From Reticulitermes speratus (Eukaryota; Arthropoda; Insecta; Blattodea; Rhinotermitidae), in contig JAJKFL010000011.1 of the NCBI GenBank assembly GCA_021186555.1, positions 3,602,501-3,666,500 of the forward strand: DNA of 64,000 nt. Direction: 5' to 3'. This document shows, piece after piece, positions 45,391 through 56,048 of the stretch; position 1 is the first letter of the stretch; the number at the start of each line of letters is the position of its first letter. The position numbers and the translations under genes were made by a program. The notes beneath the pieces are model-generated. The model was not told where the DNA came from and did no database searches. It saw only the letters and a list, made by a program, of their open reading frames with translations.

Positions 45391-45732
45391 CCCATCTAAT
45401 GTATAATGCCATCTAATGTATAATGCCATCTAATGTGTAATGCTATCTAATGTATAATGCCGTCTAATGTATAACGCCATCTAATGTATAATGCTATCTA
45501 ATGTATAATGCTATCTAATGTATAATGCCATCTAATGTATAATGCTATCTAATGTATAATGCCATCTAAATGTATAATGCCATCTAATGTATAATGCCAT
45601 CTAATGTATAATGCCATCTAATGTATAATGCCATCTAATGTATAATGCCATCTAATGTATAATGCTATCTAATGTATAATGCCATCTAAATGTATAATGC
45701 CATCTAATGTATAATGCCATCTAAATGTATAA
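45391..45732. repeat. 17-bp minisatellite, ~20 copies
   Basis: CCATCTAATGTATAATG in tandem, with CTATC and CCGTC variants and occasional AAATG insertions (45565, 45686, 45722). It starts about 30 bp beyond the right target duplication of the palindromic element. Confidence 0.96.
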
Positions 45733-45739
45733 AATTAAA

Positions 45740-46185
45740 TGATAAACATAAGCTTTTACCGAACCCAGTATTTTATGCCATAACCTAGACTTAAGTCTTC
45801 GCTTCCAACCTGGTGTGGTACAAGTCACCATTTACCACTCATAACTAACAAGAAGCAATGTAGAACATACTACCAAAGCGCTTACAAACACCTCCAGCCA
45901 CCTCTTAAGAATCTTATAAGCAATACAGACATAGCTAGCTGTATTTTAATTAATTTCTTGGTTTTTGCAACATTTGTATATTGGACACATTTTATTCATC
46001 CCATTCCATGTTTCAGTTAACTACACCGGAAGGCACCGCGCCAACCGCCGCCACTGGACTAACGCACCTGCGACTGCTAAAAACAGTGAGTCATATAACC
46101 ATAATACCGCTTCTGTAGTCAGTATAGGTTTCGTTTTCAGTAACTCATTAATACTGAGCTTCCGCGTTGAAAGAGATTTTGATAG
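45740..46185. other. Unassigned non-coding stretch
   Basis: Nothing recognised. Confidence 0.45.
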
Positions 46186-46197
46186 AGCAACGTAATA

Positions 46198-46554
46198 GGC
46201 GACCTCGGTGGACTAGTGGTTAGCCTGCTCGCCTCGGTTCGATCCCGACCGAGGTCGATGGATTTTTAAGCACCACTTCCTTCGGAGGGGAAGTAAAGCC
46301 GTCGGTCCCTTGTCGTAGATTTACCTTAGGAGCATGAATAGAAATGTTTCGTAAGCAAAATTGTGATCATTTCTCACCCAGATGGCTCTGGCGGTCACAT
46401 CAGGATCGATAGAACAGCAGCGCGGCCAGTTGGCCAGTCACCAACTGCCATGGAATGCGCACGACACAGTAACCTCGGAAAGAGGAGGCCTGAGCCCATA
46501 TAGGGCTGTTGAGCCATGGTTATTATTATTATTATATATTATATATATTATATA
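46198..46554 (+). mobile_element. SINE family C, with head, 12-bp TSD
   Basis: The most complete C copy. The head GACCTCGGTGGACTAGTGG (box A) and CGGTTCGATCCCGACC (box B) is followed by CCACTTCCTTCGGAGGGGAA, CCCAGATGGCTCTGGCGGTC and GAGCCCATATAGGGCTGTTG, then a TTA/TA-rich tail. AGCAACGTAATA flanks it exactly at 46186-46197 and 46555-46566. Confidence 0.93.
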
Positions 46555-46569
46555 AGCAACGTAATAACA

Positions 46570-47560
46570 ATCTCGACAAAGAAATGCGCTGTTCTGTTCG
46601 CTGCTCATTCATCTCGTTTCATATTAATGTTACCTTCTGAAGGCGTAACGAATATTTAAATCTAAGCACGGCTTCCTTCAAGCAGTATAAAGGCAGCGCT
46701 ACACAATAAAGAGTGTTGTTATGGGATCTTTAAAAGTTACTTTTTCCAGTAACCATATCAACTACACATGTTGTTTATTATTATTACTTTATTTTTAATG
46801 TTTTTTATGGTATCATAAATGACGGTCATTTAAATCCATGAAGACAAATGAAAAAGCGATTAACAAACAATGAATTCCATAGACTGATTTATAACTATAA
46901 TAGAAGAAACGTAGAAATGTCTAATGCTCACTGCGGTCTATATAAATTCAAGTGCCTATAGGCGTTGTATTTCAGTTTGTAAAGCTCTATGCATTACTGA
47001 TGCACCATCTCGACGAACCTCAGACGAGAAGTCGATTTCGTATAAAGACTGATAGAAGAGGGTAGGGGGGTGGGGAGTGTAATGTGGAAATTGCTCCACG
47101 ACAAGGGAAATTATTGCAATTCAAACCGGGTTGAAGCTCGCGTCTGTGTATGGAGTATAATGATGCAGGAACCGAGGGAAATTTCCCGGAAATGGCTTAG
47201 CATTGTTTCTAGACACTCAACTTTCTGTACGTTAGTTTCGAATGCTGCTTGTTACACCGTAGATTGACTACTTGTAATTGATCTAATACTTTCGTTATTA
47301 TAGTATCACATATAGTTTAGTTTTGTCTTATACAATTGTAGTTAAAAGTCTGTAGATGATACAAGCCTTCGTGAAGACCGAGGGATAATATTGGAATGAA
47401 AAGTGTGGATGGGACTGAACCAGCTAATTAGTAGTGCGGTGTTGTGCAGCTGCCTCCAGCTGCTTTGGGCGATTGTCAGTGCTTACGAGAGAAAAGTAGG
47501 AAGGACAGATCAAACTACGATCGAAAGAAGTAGTGTACAGAGAAATTGCAAACCTTAAGT
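46570..47560. other. Unassigned non-coding stretch
   Basis: Nothing recognised. A 65-codon frame at 47070 has no known motif. Confidence 0.45.
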
Positions 47561-47565
47561 TAGCC

Positions 47566-47835
47566 GTGCCATGGCTCAGGCGGTTAGTCTCCGGCCTGTC
47601 ACTGCGGAGGCCCCGGTTTCGATACCTGGTCAGTTCATGTGTGATTTGTGGTGGACAAAGTGGCACTGGGACAGGTTTTTCCCCGAGTACTTCGGTTTTC
47701 CCCTGTCAGTTTCATTTCACCTGTGTTCTATTACAAGGAAAAACGAAAAAACTAATCATCTTTATCACAGGGTTCAACAATAAGCCTCAAGGCTGCAGTG
47801 CGTCCGTAGCATCTGCTGCGGGGCCCTTCACCACA
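47566..47835 (+). mobile_element. SINE family D
   Basis: GCCATGGCTCAGGCGGTTAG (box A), GGTTTCGATACCTGGTCAG (box B), GGTGGACAAAGTGGCACTGG and the 3' end CGTAGCATCTGCTGCGGGGC. About 85-90% identical to 33901 by eye. No clear target duplication. Confidence 0.9.
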
Positions 47836-47839
47836 AAAA

Positions 47840-48570
47840 GAAGAACCGTAACATTTTTTCCCCAAACATTTGGGTAGATTTTATATTCGTGGGCAAATAA
47901 TTTTCGAAGGATTTTGTTATACACAAGGTTAATTTTGTTGAGATAAAAGCCAAAGAGTATCCTTACATGAAAGCCCATTTCCGGCAAGTAATGGAGCCCC
48001 CAAAACATAGTCAGTACGCCTATAGTGGTTAGGCAATGAGCTGGACGTCCAAGGAAAAGTCTTCGATTCCTTACGTCACATTGCTAGACGTTACCATTAA
48101 ATTATTTATTTCTTTTGGAAAATGATGGCGAGGTTAAAAATTACTGGAATAAGTCCAGTTGTAGACTGAAACATATTAACATTTGAAACGGGCTGCCAAA
48201 AGGCAATAGCTTTTGTTGGTTATAAGCTGAATTTGATTGTGTTACTTTTAAAATCTGAAGCTCTAGAAATTGTCTACGTTACAATTCTTATTTATGTTTA
48301 AAAATATATATAGCTCACTTATTTAAAAAATGTGTCTCTGATATAGCGTAACTTTTTTCCCTTCACTGAGTAAGGAAACAAGTTAACAAAATGACCTCCG
48401 CAAGAGTGCATCGCGGATGCCGTGCGTCCCTCTCTTACATTTTTCCCCGTTGAACGGATTTCCGCCTTTAGATATTTTTACGGCAAATTCGAAATGTTAA
48501 TGGGGTTATTTCCTTGTAAGAATTAAGTGTGTTTACATAAATGGACGTTTATATTATTTGCTTTAAAGTG
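47840..48570. other. Unassigned non-coding stretch
   Basis: Nothing recognised. Confidence 0.45.
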
Positions 48571-48582
48571 TGGTTTCGTGGG

Positions 48583-49664
48583 TGTACTGTGCTGGTGGGA
48601 AACTGTGCTGGTGGGAAACTGTGCTGGTGGGAAACTGTACTGGGGAAACTGTACTGGGGGAAACTGTACTGGGGGAAACTGTACTGGGGGAAACTGTACT
48701 GGGGAAACTGTGCTGGTGGGAAACTGTACTGGGGGAAACTGCTGGTGGGAAGCTGAACTGGTGGGAAACTGTACTGGGGGAAACTGTGCTGGTGGGAAAC
48801 TGTTCTGGGGGAAACTGTACTGGTGGGAAACTGTACTGGGGGAAACTGTACTGGGGAAACTGTGCTGGTGGGAAACTGTACTGGGGGAAACTGCTGGTGG
48901 GAAGCTGAACTGGTGGGAAACTGTACTGGGAGAAACTGTGCTGGTGGGAAACTGTACTGGGGGAAACTGTGCTGGTGGGAAACTGTACTGGTGGGAAACT
49001 GTACTGGGGGAAACTTTGCTGGTGGGAAACTGTACTGGGGAAACTGCTGGTGGGAAACTGTCCTGGGGGAAACTGTGCTGGTGGGAAACTACTGGGGGAA
49101 ACTGTACTGGGGGAAACTGTACTGGTGGGTGTACTGTGCTGGTGGGAAACTGTACTGGGGGAAACTGTGCTGGTGGGAAACTGTACTGGGGGAAACTGCT
49201 GGTGGGAAGCTGAACTGGTGGGAAACTGTACTGGGAGAAACTGTGCTGGTGGGAAACTGTACTGGGGGAAACTGTGCTGGTGGGAAACTGTACTGGTGGG
49301 AAACTGTACTGGGGGAAACTTTGCTGGTGGGAAACTGTACTGGGGAAACTGCTGGTGGGAAACTGTCCTGGGGGAAACTGTGCTGGTGGGAAACTACTGG
49401 GGGAAACTGTACTGGGGGAAACTGTACTGGTGGGTGTACTGTGCTGGTGGGAAACTGTACTGGGGGAAACTGTGCTGGTGGGAAACTGTACTGGGGGAAA
49501 CTGTGCTGGTGGGAAACTGTACTGGGGGAAACTGTACTGGGGGAAACTGTGCTGGTTGGAAACTGTACTGGGGGAAACTGTGCTGGTGGGAAACTGTACT
49601 GGGGAAACTGTGCTGGTGGGAAACTACTGGGGGAAACTGTGCTGGTGGGAAACTGTACTGGCAC
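48583..49664. repeat. G-rich 15-17-bp minisatellite with ~305-bp higher-order copy
   Basis: Short units GGGAAACTGTACTGG, GGGAAACTGTGCTGGT and GGGGGAAACTGTACT alternate. GGGAAGCTGAACTGG marks positions near 48748, 48900 and 49205, and GGTGGGTGTACTGTGCTGG occurs at about 49122 and 49426, showing that a block of about 305 bp was duplicated whole. Units lack stop codons, so frames up to 228 and 286 codons (WWETVLGETVL repeats) run through. I regard them as non-coding. Runs of four or five G every ~15 nt on plus could favour G-quadruplexes. Confidence 0.95.
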
Positions 49665-49740
49665 GGGGTTGTTTGAACAGTAGGAGAGTAGATTGTGTAA
49701 GTGAAGTGGAATGTTGTGTGAAAACATAAGTTGAGTCCGT

Positions 49741-49831
49741 GTACGTATGTATGTGTGTATGTGTGTGTGTATGTATGTATGTGTGTATGTATGTGTGTGT
49801 GTATGTATGTATGTATGTATGTATGTATGTA
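49741..49831. repeat. (TATG/TGTG)n microsatellite
   Basis: Alternating TATG and TGTG tetranucleotides just after the G-rich array, ending in eight TATG units. Confidence 0.95.
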
Positions 49832-50011
49832 GTGTAGATTAATTTTCTTTTTCAAATATTTACTAAAGACATTTTAATATTATTATAATATCCACGCCTG
49901 TGTCTTCTATGTTTTCTCGTACGTTGAAATTCTTTATCCAAAATAATGTATGCATTTCTTAACACTACGTATTCCGTCTGACAGAACACTTATTTACTGC
50001 TATTACCTCCG

Positions 50012-50046
50012 CTACATGTTTCGATCAAGCCGATCATCTTCAGGTG
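50012..50046 (-). ncRNA. Hammerhead-ribozyme-like motif (CTGAAGA)
   Basis: Minus strand: CAC-CTGAAGA-T-GATC-GGCTT-GATC-GAAACATGTA-G. Stem II is GATC/GATC, perfect, with a 5-nt loop. Stem III would be AC/GT with only two loop nucleotides, or an ACATGT dimer. Confidence 0.58.
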
Positions 50047-50207
50047 TTTATTTTGTACAAAAACTTAAAACTTAAGGTAAAAATGTACATTTTTGCGAGA
50101 GCTCAAGTAGGGTGTAAAATATAAATTAAAATTTACTTGTAATTGTACAGGGTGTATAATTTAAAACATTTTTACCTAGAGTTTTAAGTTATTGAATAAA
50201 CAAACAC

Positions 50208-50239
50208 CTGATGATAATTGGCTTGATCGAAACATGTAG
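50208..50239 (+). ncRNA. Hammerhead-ribozyme-like motif (CTGATGA), partner arm
   Basis: CTGATGA-T-AATT-GGCTT-GATC-GAAACATGTAG. The core segments are intact. Stem II is damaged on its 5' side (AATT in place of GATC). It lies head-to-head with 50012-50046 in the same foldback element. Confidence 0.52.
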
Positions 50240-50568
50240 CGGAGATAATGATAGTAAATAAAGATTGTGTTCAGATGGAATACGTCATGTAATTCTATAA
50301 GATATACACAACGGGATGAAGAGCGTGAACTTGTACGCATTTCTCATCAACTGCATCAACTGCTGCATCATACCGTGTGCAGACTATTAGTTTGTACAGA
50401 CAAAGACATTCCGTCTGTAAAATAGAGTCCTAAATCTATAATCGTATCGGAAGTCCTCGTTAAAGGGGCAGAAACAATACACATTACGTATAATGAGGCA
50501 CTCGGAAGTCTGGTGGCATGATTCTAAATCATATTATTTTCCAGGCTTTAGAGACTGAAACACCAGGA

Positions 50569-50678
50569 TATTCCATCTTGGAATCTTGACCCATGAAGAT
50601 GGGACCGACACGTTGTCCCGAAACGTCGGTAAATAATTACCACACGACGCCGTGTAATTACCCAGAAGACCACAGATT
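50569..50678 (+). mobile_element. 5'-truncated CGAAACGTCGG element, 9-bp TSD
   Basis: Only one arm: CCCATGAAGATGGGACCG, GTTGTCCCGAAACGTCGGTA, AATAATTACCACACGACGCC, GTGTAATTACCCAGAAGACC, ending ACAGATT. ACACCAGGA occurs at 50560-50568 and 50679-50687. Retention of the 3' side with loss of the left arm, inside a duplication, is the pattern of 5' truncation during reverse transcription. Confidence 0.7.
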
Positions 50679-50813
50679 ACACCAGGACATTTGTTACTGC
50701 AGAAACCTATTTCTTATTGCATTACTTTTGTCACAATCGAGGAATCGCGTGATCCGAATATTATAATTGAGTTAGGCCTATAGTTTTCTGACTGAAAAAT
50801 TGATGTTGTGACC

Positions 50814-51241
50814 CAGCTGCGCACCCAGAATTTTTTATGGAAGGGGGGGGGGCTCACGTTGAGGCTGTATGTAATTTATATTTGATTTTGAAAATTATCT
50901 TATAACAATTATGTCGCAAGTATAACTGTAACATAACACTGTTTGCAACTGCATTTATATACATACAAATATAACTACATGTTCCATGACTCACTGACCT
51001 AATTTAAATCACAATATATTATTTATTTCTTTTAATTTCATTTATGGCCTCCTAAGTTCTTTTATTTTATTTTTTTAAAATGCTACTGTACTACTTACCA
51101 GCCGATTTCAGTGGCTGATTTCGACCCAATGGTGATTAACACAAAGCGTTTGATATCGTGTCTAAAAATCTGTTTTTTTTTTAATATAAATTTCGATTTG
51201 GGGGAGCTGCAGCCCCTCGCCCCGCCTTAGGTTTGTCCCTG
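50814..51241. mobile_element. hAT-like MITE, second copy
   Basis: CAGCTGCGCACCCAG at one end and GTTTGTCCCTG at the other are weak inverted CAG ends. Imperfect flanking octamers TTGTGACC and GTGTATCC match at 5 of 8. The body is the reverse complement of 12187-12862 without the SINE: TGCATTTATATACATACAAA, TTCCATGACTCACTGACC, GATATCGTGTCTA, AAATTTCGATTTGGGGG. A poly(G) run lies at about 50844-50853. Confidence 0.72.
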
Positions 51242-51244
51242 GTG

Positions 51245-51765
51245 TATCCTGTCTGGAAAGTTGTGGAACAAAAAGAGAGACTTCATGGTTGGGGGGTCGC
51301 TGTCTGTGTGGAGGTGGTTTGGTTGTTATGGCATCATCGTGTTATAGACGAGATTGAGGATGGCGCCTCAAAATGGCTCCATTGCTGGCGCCTGATGGCC
51401 ATCAACAGAACGGGTGTGATTATGTAGAACCTCGTGCTGGAGAAATGGACTTAGCGACACAGCTGATGACAAGCATGATTCAGACCGTCAACAACTTCGT
51501 GATTCTTTCTTTCTGAATTCCTGCCTCCTTTATTCTTTTATTTATTGCTTCCCGGTTTTGTCTTTCCCCTTACATTTCTCTATTTATTTTCTTTCTGTCT
51601 TTTTTAATTCATTGCCTTGTCCTCTCTCTACGTTTTTCCTCTTCGCATGTACCACACGTAATTTGTCGGTCTGTCTGTACTGCATACAGTACTCGAGGCT
51701 TCAGTTTGTCTCAGAGGTGAAAATTAAAATTGTGGTCTATTGAGTTATGACAAGTCATACATACT
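51245..51765. other. Unassigned non-coding stretch
   Basis: Nothing recognised. Short frames only. Confidence 0.45.
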
Positions 51766-51783
51766 TACGTGTTTACCGACGTT

Positions 51784-52373
51784 TTTGAACTACCTGCTGA
51801 CCACATCCTCAGTTTTTTAACTACCTGCTGACCACATCCTCAGTTTTTGAACTGCCTGCTGACCACATCCTCAGTTTTTGAACTGCCTGCTGACCACATC
51901 CTCAGTTTTTGAACTGCCTGCTGACCACATCCTCAGTTTTTGAACTGCCTGCTGACCACATCCTCAGTTTTTGAACTGCCTGCTGACCACATCCTCAGTT
52001 TTTGAACTGCCTGCTGACCACATCCTCAGTTTTTGAACTGCCTGCTGACCACATCCTCAGTTTTTGAACTACCTGCTGACCACATCCTCAGTTTTTGAAC
52101 TACCTGCTGACCACATCCTCAGTTTTTGAACTACCTGCTGACCACATCCTCAGTTTTTGAACTACCTGCTGACCACATCCTCAGTTTTTGAACTACCTGC
52201 TGACCACATCCTCAGTTTTTGAACTACCTGCTGACCACATCCTCAGTTTTTGAACTACCTGCTGACCACATCCTCAGTTTTTGAACTACCTGCTGACCAC
52301 ATCCTCAGTTTTTGAACTACCTGCTGACCACATCCTCAGTTTTTGAACTACCTGCTGACCACATCCTCAGTTT
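51784..52373. repeat. 31-bp minisatellite seeded from a hammerhead-like motif
   Basis: About nineteen units of TTTTTGAACTACCTGCTGAC plus CACATCCTCAG. A block with GAACTGCC fills the first half and GAACTACC the second. The array opens directly with GTTTACCGACG-TTTTTGAACT, where CCGACG belongs to the CGAAACGTCGG family. On minus each unit reads CTGAGGA-T-GTGGTC...GTTC-AAAAA, and GGTC/GTTC is in the stem II position. Confidence 0.95.
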
Positions 52374-52484
52374 CCTACGCATCTGTTCTATATAAACAGG
52401 CAGCAGATTTCCCCGAAACATTGGTAATCCCCGAGAAAACTACAGGACTAGGGATTTTAGTTTTCCACCGCTCTGCAGTTGACA

Positions 52485-52700
52485 CACTAGTTCTTCTGGG
52501 ATGTTACGCGGTGTTTTTTTATAGTTGGTTACCGACGTTTCGGTCACATCTTCAAGAGTCAAACATTCCATAATATAAAACACCAAAATCTTTACGAGAT
52601 TTGAGGACCTCTCAGCAACCATGCTGAGGATTCTGATATTCTGGGAAGTGACGCCGTGTATTTTGTGTGTAGTTCCCAACATTTGGAAGGATCGCAGTGC
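52485..52700 (+). mobile_element. Degraded CGAAACGTCGG-family copies
   Basis: TTCTTCTGGGATGTTACGCG, TTGGTTACCGACGTTTCGG, CATCTTCAAGAGTCAAACAT (52495-52569), then a second diverged copy at about 52636-52716 (ATTCTGGGAAGTGACGCCG, AGTTCCCAACATTTGGAAG, CTTTCAAGGTTCAAAC). Stem II of the first is reduced to almost nothing. Confidence 0.6.
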
Positions 52701-52719
52701 TTTCAAGGTTCAAACAAAT

Positions 52720-53560
52720 GACTCGACTTTTGAATGTGAAGGTAACGTGATGCTTGAAAACTTCGGGGAACCACTCACAAAAACGATAAAGAGTGTCACA
52801 TCGCAGAACATCTAAATCCCGACCACAATATTTGTACCTGCTGTATTTGCTTTAGCCTTTCTCCTTAAAAGAGAGACCACGTATCATTTGCTTTGAAAAT
52901 GAAGCACGAATTTGCTGTGTAGGCTAGATCTGTAAATAAGATAGTATCTAAGATGTTTCAGTCAAGGTATCATAAAACGAGAAGCCATAGTACTAACAGG
53001 CTAGCCTACTGGCAGGAACACCACTTCAACTTGATGGACACGAAGTGGACCCAGCACCTCAATTACACGCACAATACAATGTTGTGCTGTATCATGCCTG
53101 CTGCCATAACGGGCTAACTACCGTGCCTCGTCAATAGTATTGAATTTTCCAGATCAGGGATGGAAAAATACGGAGCATGCCTTCCGAAATGAGACTTATG
53201 GCCCCGGTGTTAGCGTCGTAACATAAGGACGACAGACTTTCGTGCCACAAGAAAGAGACGTCAGTGTTCTAGGTATTTGTAGAGATTTTTTAGCCACGAT
53301 CTGTGAGAGACGGTTAGGTATTAAACATGGCGTGGAGGGGGGTATTACGAAAACTCTTTTGACCTAAGAGGAAAAAAATATAAATGAGGAATGGAGAAAA
53401 TTACACTAATAAGAACTTTCAATGTTCAGTATTTACTTATTACTCATTGAGTTCAGAAAATGACGTAAAGGAAGAAGATTGGCAGGACAAATAGAAAGTA
53501 AGTAAGAAAGCTGAAGAAGCTGGTCTAAAGTTGAGGTAGGAAAGGAAGAGTGGGTTGACT
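52720..53560. other. Unassigned non-coding stretch
   Basis: Nothing recognised. Confidence 0.45.
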
Positions 53561-53565
53561 GTACT

Positions 53566-54338
53566 TCTGTTGACTGTACCTTCTGTTGACTGTACCTTCT
53601 GTTGACTGTACTTCTGTTGACTGTACCTTCTGTTGACTGTACCTTCTGTTGACTGTACCTTCTGTTGACTGTACCTTCTGTTGACTGTACTTCTGTTGAC
53701 TGTACCTTCTGTTGACTGTACCTTCTGTTGACTGTACCTTCTGTTGACTGTACCTTCTGTTGACTGTACCTTCTGTTGACTGTACCTTCTGTTGACTGTA
53801 CCTTCTGTTGACTGTACCTTCTGTTGACTGTACCTTCTGTTGACTGTACCTTCTGTTGACTGTACCTTCTGTTGACTGTACCTTCTGTTGACTGTACCTT
53901 CTGTTGACTGTACCTTCTGTTGACTGTACCTTCTGTTGACTGTACCTTCTGTTGACCGTACCTTCTGTTGACCGTACCTTCTGTTGACCGTACCTTCTGT
54001 TGACCGTACCTTCTGTTGACCGTACCTTCTGTTGACCGTACCTTCTGTTGACCGTACCTTCTGTTGACCGTACCTTCTGTTGACCGTACCTTCTGTTGAC
54101 CGTACCTTCTGTTGACCGTACCTTCTGTTGACCGTACCTTCTGTTGACCGTACCTTCTGTTGACCGTACCTTCTGTTGACCGTACCTTCTGTTGACCGTA
54201 CCTTCTGTTGACCGTACCTTCTGTTTACTGTACCTTCTGTTGACTGTACCTTCTGTTGACTGTACCTTCTGTTAACTGTACCTTCTGTTGACTGTACCTT
54301 CTGTTTACTGTACCTTCTGTTGACTGTACCTTCTGTTC
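53566..54338. repeat. 16-bp minisatellite, ~48 copies, with homogenised variant block
   Basis: TGTTGACTGTACCTTC in tandem. Some early units lack one C (15 bp). From about 53952 to 54216 every unit reads TGACCG, after which TGACTG returns, with TTTACTG and TTAACTG variants. The clean block shows a variant spread by local amplification. Confidence 0.97.
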
Positions 54339-54440
54339 TGTGCCAGAATTTAGAAGAAAGTCGTAATATGGTTTGTTACATAAATGATTCATGTTTTACA
54401 CTTTAATGTGTACTGAGACAGAGGTTTCGATCTTAGGACC

Positions 54441-54480
54441 GTGTATTGTATTGTATTGTATTGTATTGTATTGTATTGTA
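54441..54480. repeat. (TATTG)n microsatellite
   Basis: Eight pentanucleotide TATTG units. Close by, a GTCT run lies at about 54694-54713. Confidence 0.95.
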
Positions 54481-54679
54481 CCACACAAATATCTTACAGT
54501 ACTTAATGTAATTGCACAATGGATATGTGTATAAATACAAGACATAGGTCCTAGCTTGTCAGGTAGCTCATAATTAAAATACTTTTGAAAGTCTGAAAAT
54601 TTTATTAGTAATGGTAAAGTGAGGATTTAAACCAGAAGTAACGATTGTTTAAAATAATTACTCCTCCCTCAGTGACTGT

Positions 54680-55098
54680 TTACTTCGTCATGGTTGTCTG
54701 TCTGTCTGTCTGTTTATCTGTCCGCATGGAATAACTCATCTCCCACTGGACGAATTTTCGTAAAATTAATATTTGAGGATTTTACGAAAGTTGTTGAGAA
54801 AGACCCTTCTAAGAATAACGGGTACTTTACACCAGGGCTATGTAAATTTATGATATCTCGCTGAATTCCTCTTAGAATGAGAAATATTTCTGACACCATA
54901 TGGAGAAACTCAAAACAAACGTTTTATATTCAACAATTTTTTCTGAAAGTCATGACATTTATGAGATAATGTGGAAAAATATGGTAGGGCCAGACAGGCC
55001 GCAGATGACAATATAATATAGCGCATGCGCTACAGACACACGCTCAGAATTTGTAATACTTGTTGCTTTTCCACGGCAAAATTGTTTTGCGAAAGAGC
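54680..55098 (+). repeat. Interspersed repeat related to 34695-35290
   Basis: The inverted homologue of the 34.7-35.1 kb copy. Shared landmarks: GTCTGTCTGTCTGTTTATCT-type start, TCCGCATGGAATAACTC, ATGATATCTCGCTGAATTCC, GGCCAGACAGGCC-like, GCGCATGCGC and TTTTCCACGGCAAAATTG. The beginning (GACTGTTTACTTCGTCATGG) weakly resembles the satellite monomer end. No coding capacity. Element class unknown. Confidence 0.7.
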
Positions 55099-55284
55099 CT
55101 CAATGTTGCGTTATAGGCACTTGCCTCTCTTGTTTGTTCTCGCTATTGCGTCAGTATTAATTGGTTACAAATTCTTCCTCGTTGTATCCTGTGTGCAGGT
55201 CACAGGGCTCGTTTTGACATTGTCGTAAAGGTGAATATTATGTGTATTTTCGACTGACTAGATTATACCAGCCATCGAAGAGTG

Positions 55285-55410
55285 ATACGTCCTTCCACTC
55301 CACGTATCGGTGTCCTTTTTGAGAGGCTAATAATTCCTCAGCTAGTGAAGAAATTTCCCGCATTTTATGAAACAGCAAGAGCCCGCCACGTGTCCAGACA
55401 AATCCAATAC
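55285..55410 (-). pseudogene. LINE family 1 3'-end fragment
   Basis: Minus strand, decayed: IKCGKFLH, then LRNY, matching the NAGNFLTS..GTISF pattern of the last codons and 3' region of family 1. Preserves about 120 bp only. Confidence 0.6.
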
Positions 55411-55419
55411 ACGCTCTGC

Positions 55420-56030
55420 TATTCTATTTATTTTATCTATTTTAGTGTTATCGTCTCGTCTAGGATTAGGCCTAGATCCTCCAGCTTGTCTCTTTCCGTA
55501 AGATTTCTGCATAAAAATTTTGTATACATTTCTGTTCTTCCCCGTGCGTGCCGATCTTGTTTTAAACACATAAATAATACCCGGTGAGGAGTGAAATTCA
55601 TAAAACTCTTGATAATAAAGTTTGTAAATTTTTTATTCTGTTTGTAGTGAATGAAATCACCGGAGGATTGCGTGACGTGACGGGTACATGTGGTGGCCAA
55701 AATTGTAGTATGTGTGCATTACGTTTAGGAAAATGAAATTATGGTGCTATTGGTAATGACACTTTGTTCACTTTACACTGAGGGATATGCAACCCCCGAA
55801 GTCTACACTAAACACTGTATATAGCCCCAAGCCTAGCTACAAGTCTTTTAGACATAGGAGTTTCTAGAACACCCAGGGACTCTCAGTGACAATAACTGAT
55901 CTACAAATATTAGACTAACATAATGCTGTGCGTTGAATATTGTCCGCTTGTGAATTTGACACCGTGTAGTCAGGTAGAAATTTAACGAAGTTTCGAAGGA
56001 ATCTGGTCTCTCATCCTTCAGGGTAGAAGC
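55420..56030. other. Unassigned non-coding stretch
   Basis: Nothing recognised. Confidence 0.45.
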
Positions 56031-56048
56031 ATAAGCTTTCTTGTAATT

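Larger units (their letters stand above)
49967..50285. mobile_element. Foldback element with two hammerhead-like arms
   Basis: The left arm (49967-50057) begins ACGTATTCCGTCTGACAGAA and contains GCTACATGTTTCGATCAAGC, with CTTCAGGTGTTTATT. The right arm (about 50198-50285) is its inverted copy, ending TCAGATGGAATACGT. The spacer is about 140 bp with further short inverted pieces (TAAAAATGTACATTTTT). Both arms hold a motif, facing each other. No target duplication determined. Confidence 0.72.

Noticed and set aside
48527..49683. Open frames of 228 and 286 codons on plus, and frames of 153 and 212 codons on minus, suggesting a repetitive protein
   Set aside because: All lie in a 15-17-bp minisatellite that lacks stops in several frames at once. 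Frames on both strands are equally open and composition follows the repeat.
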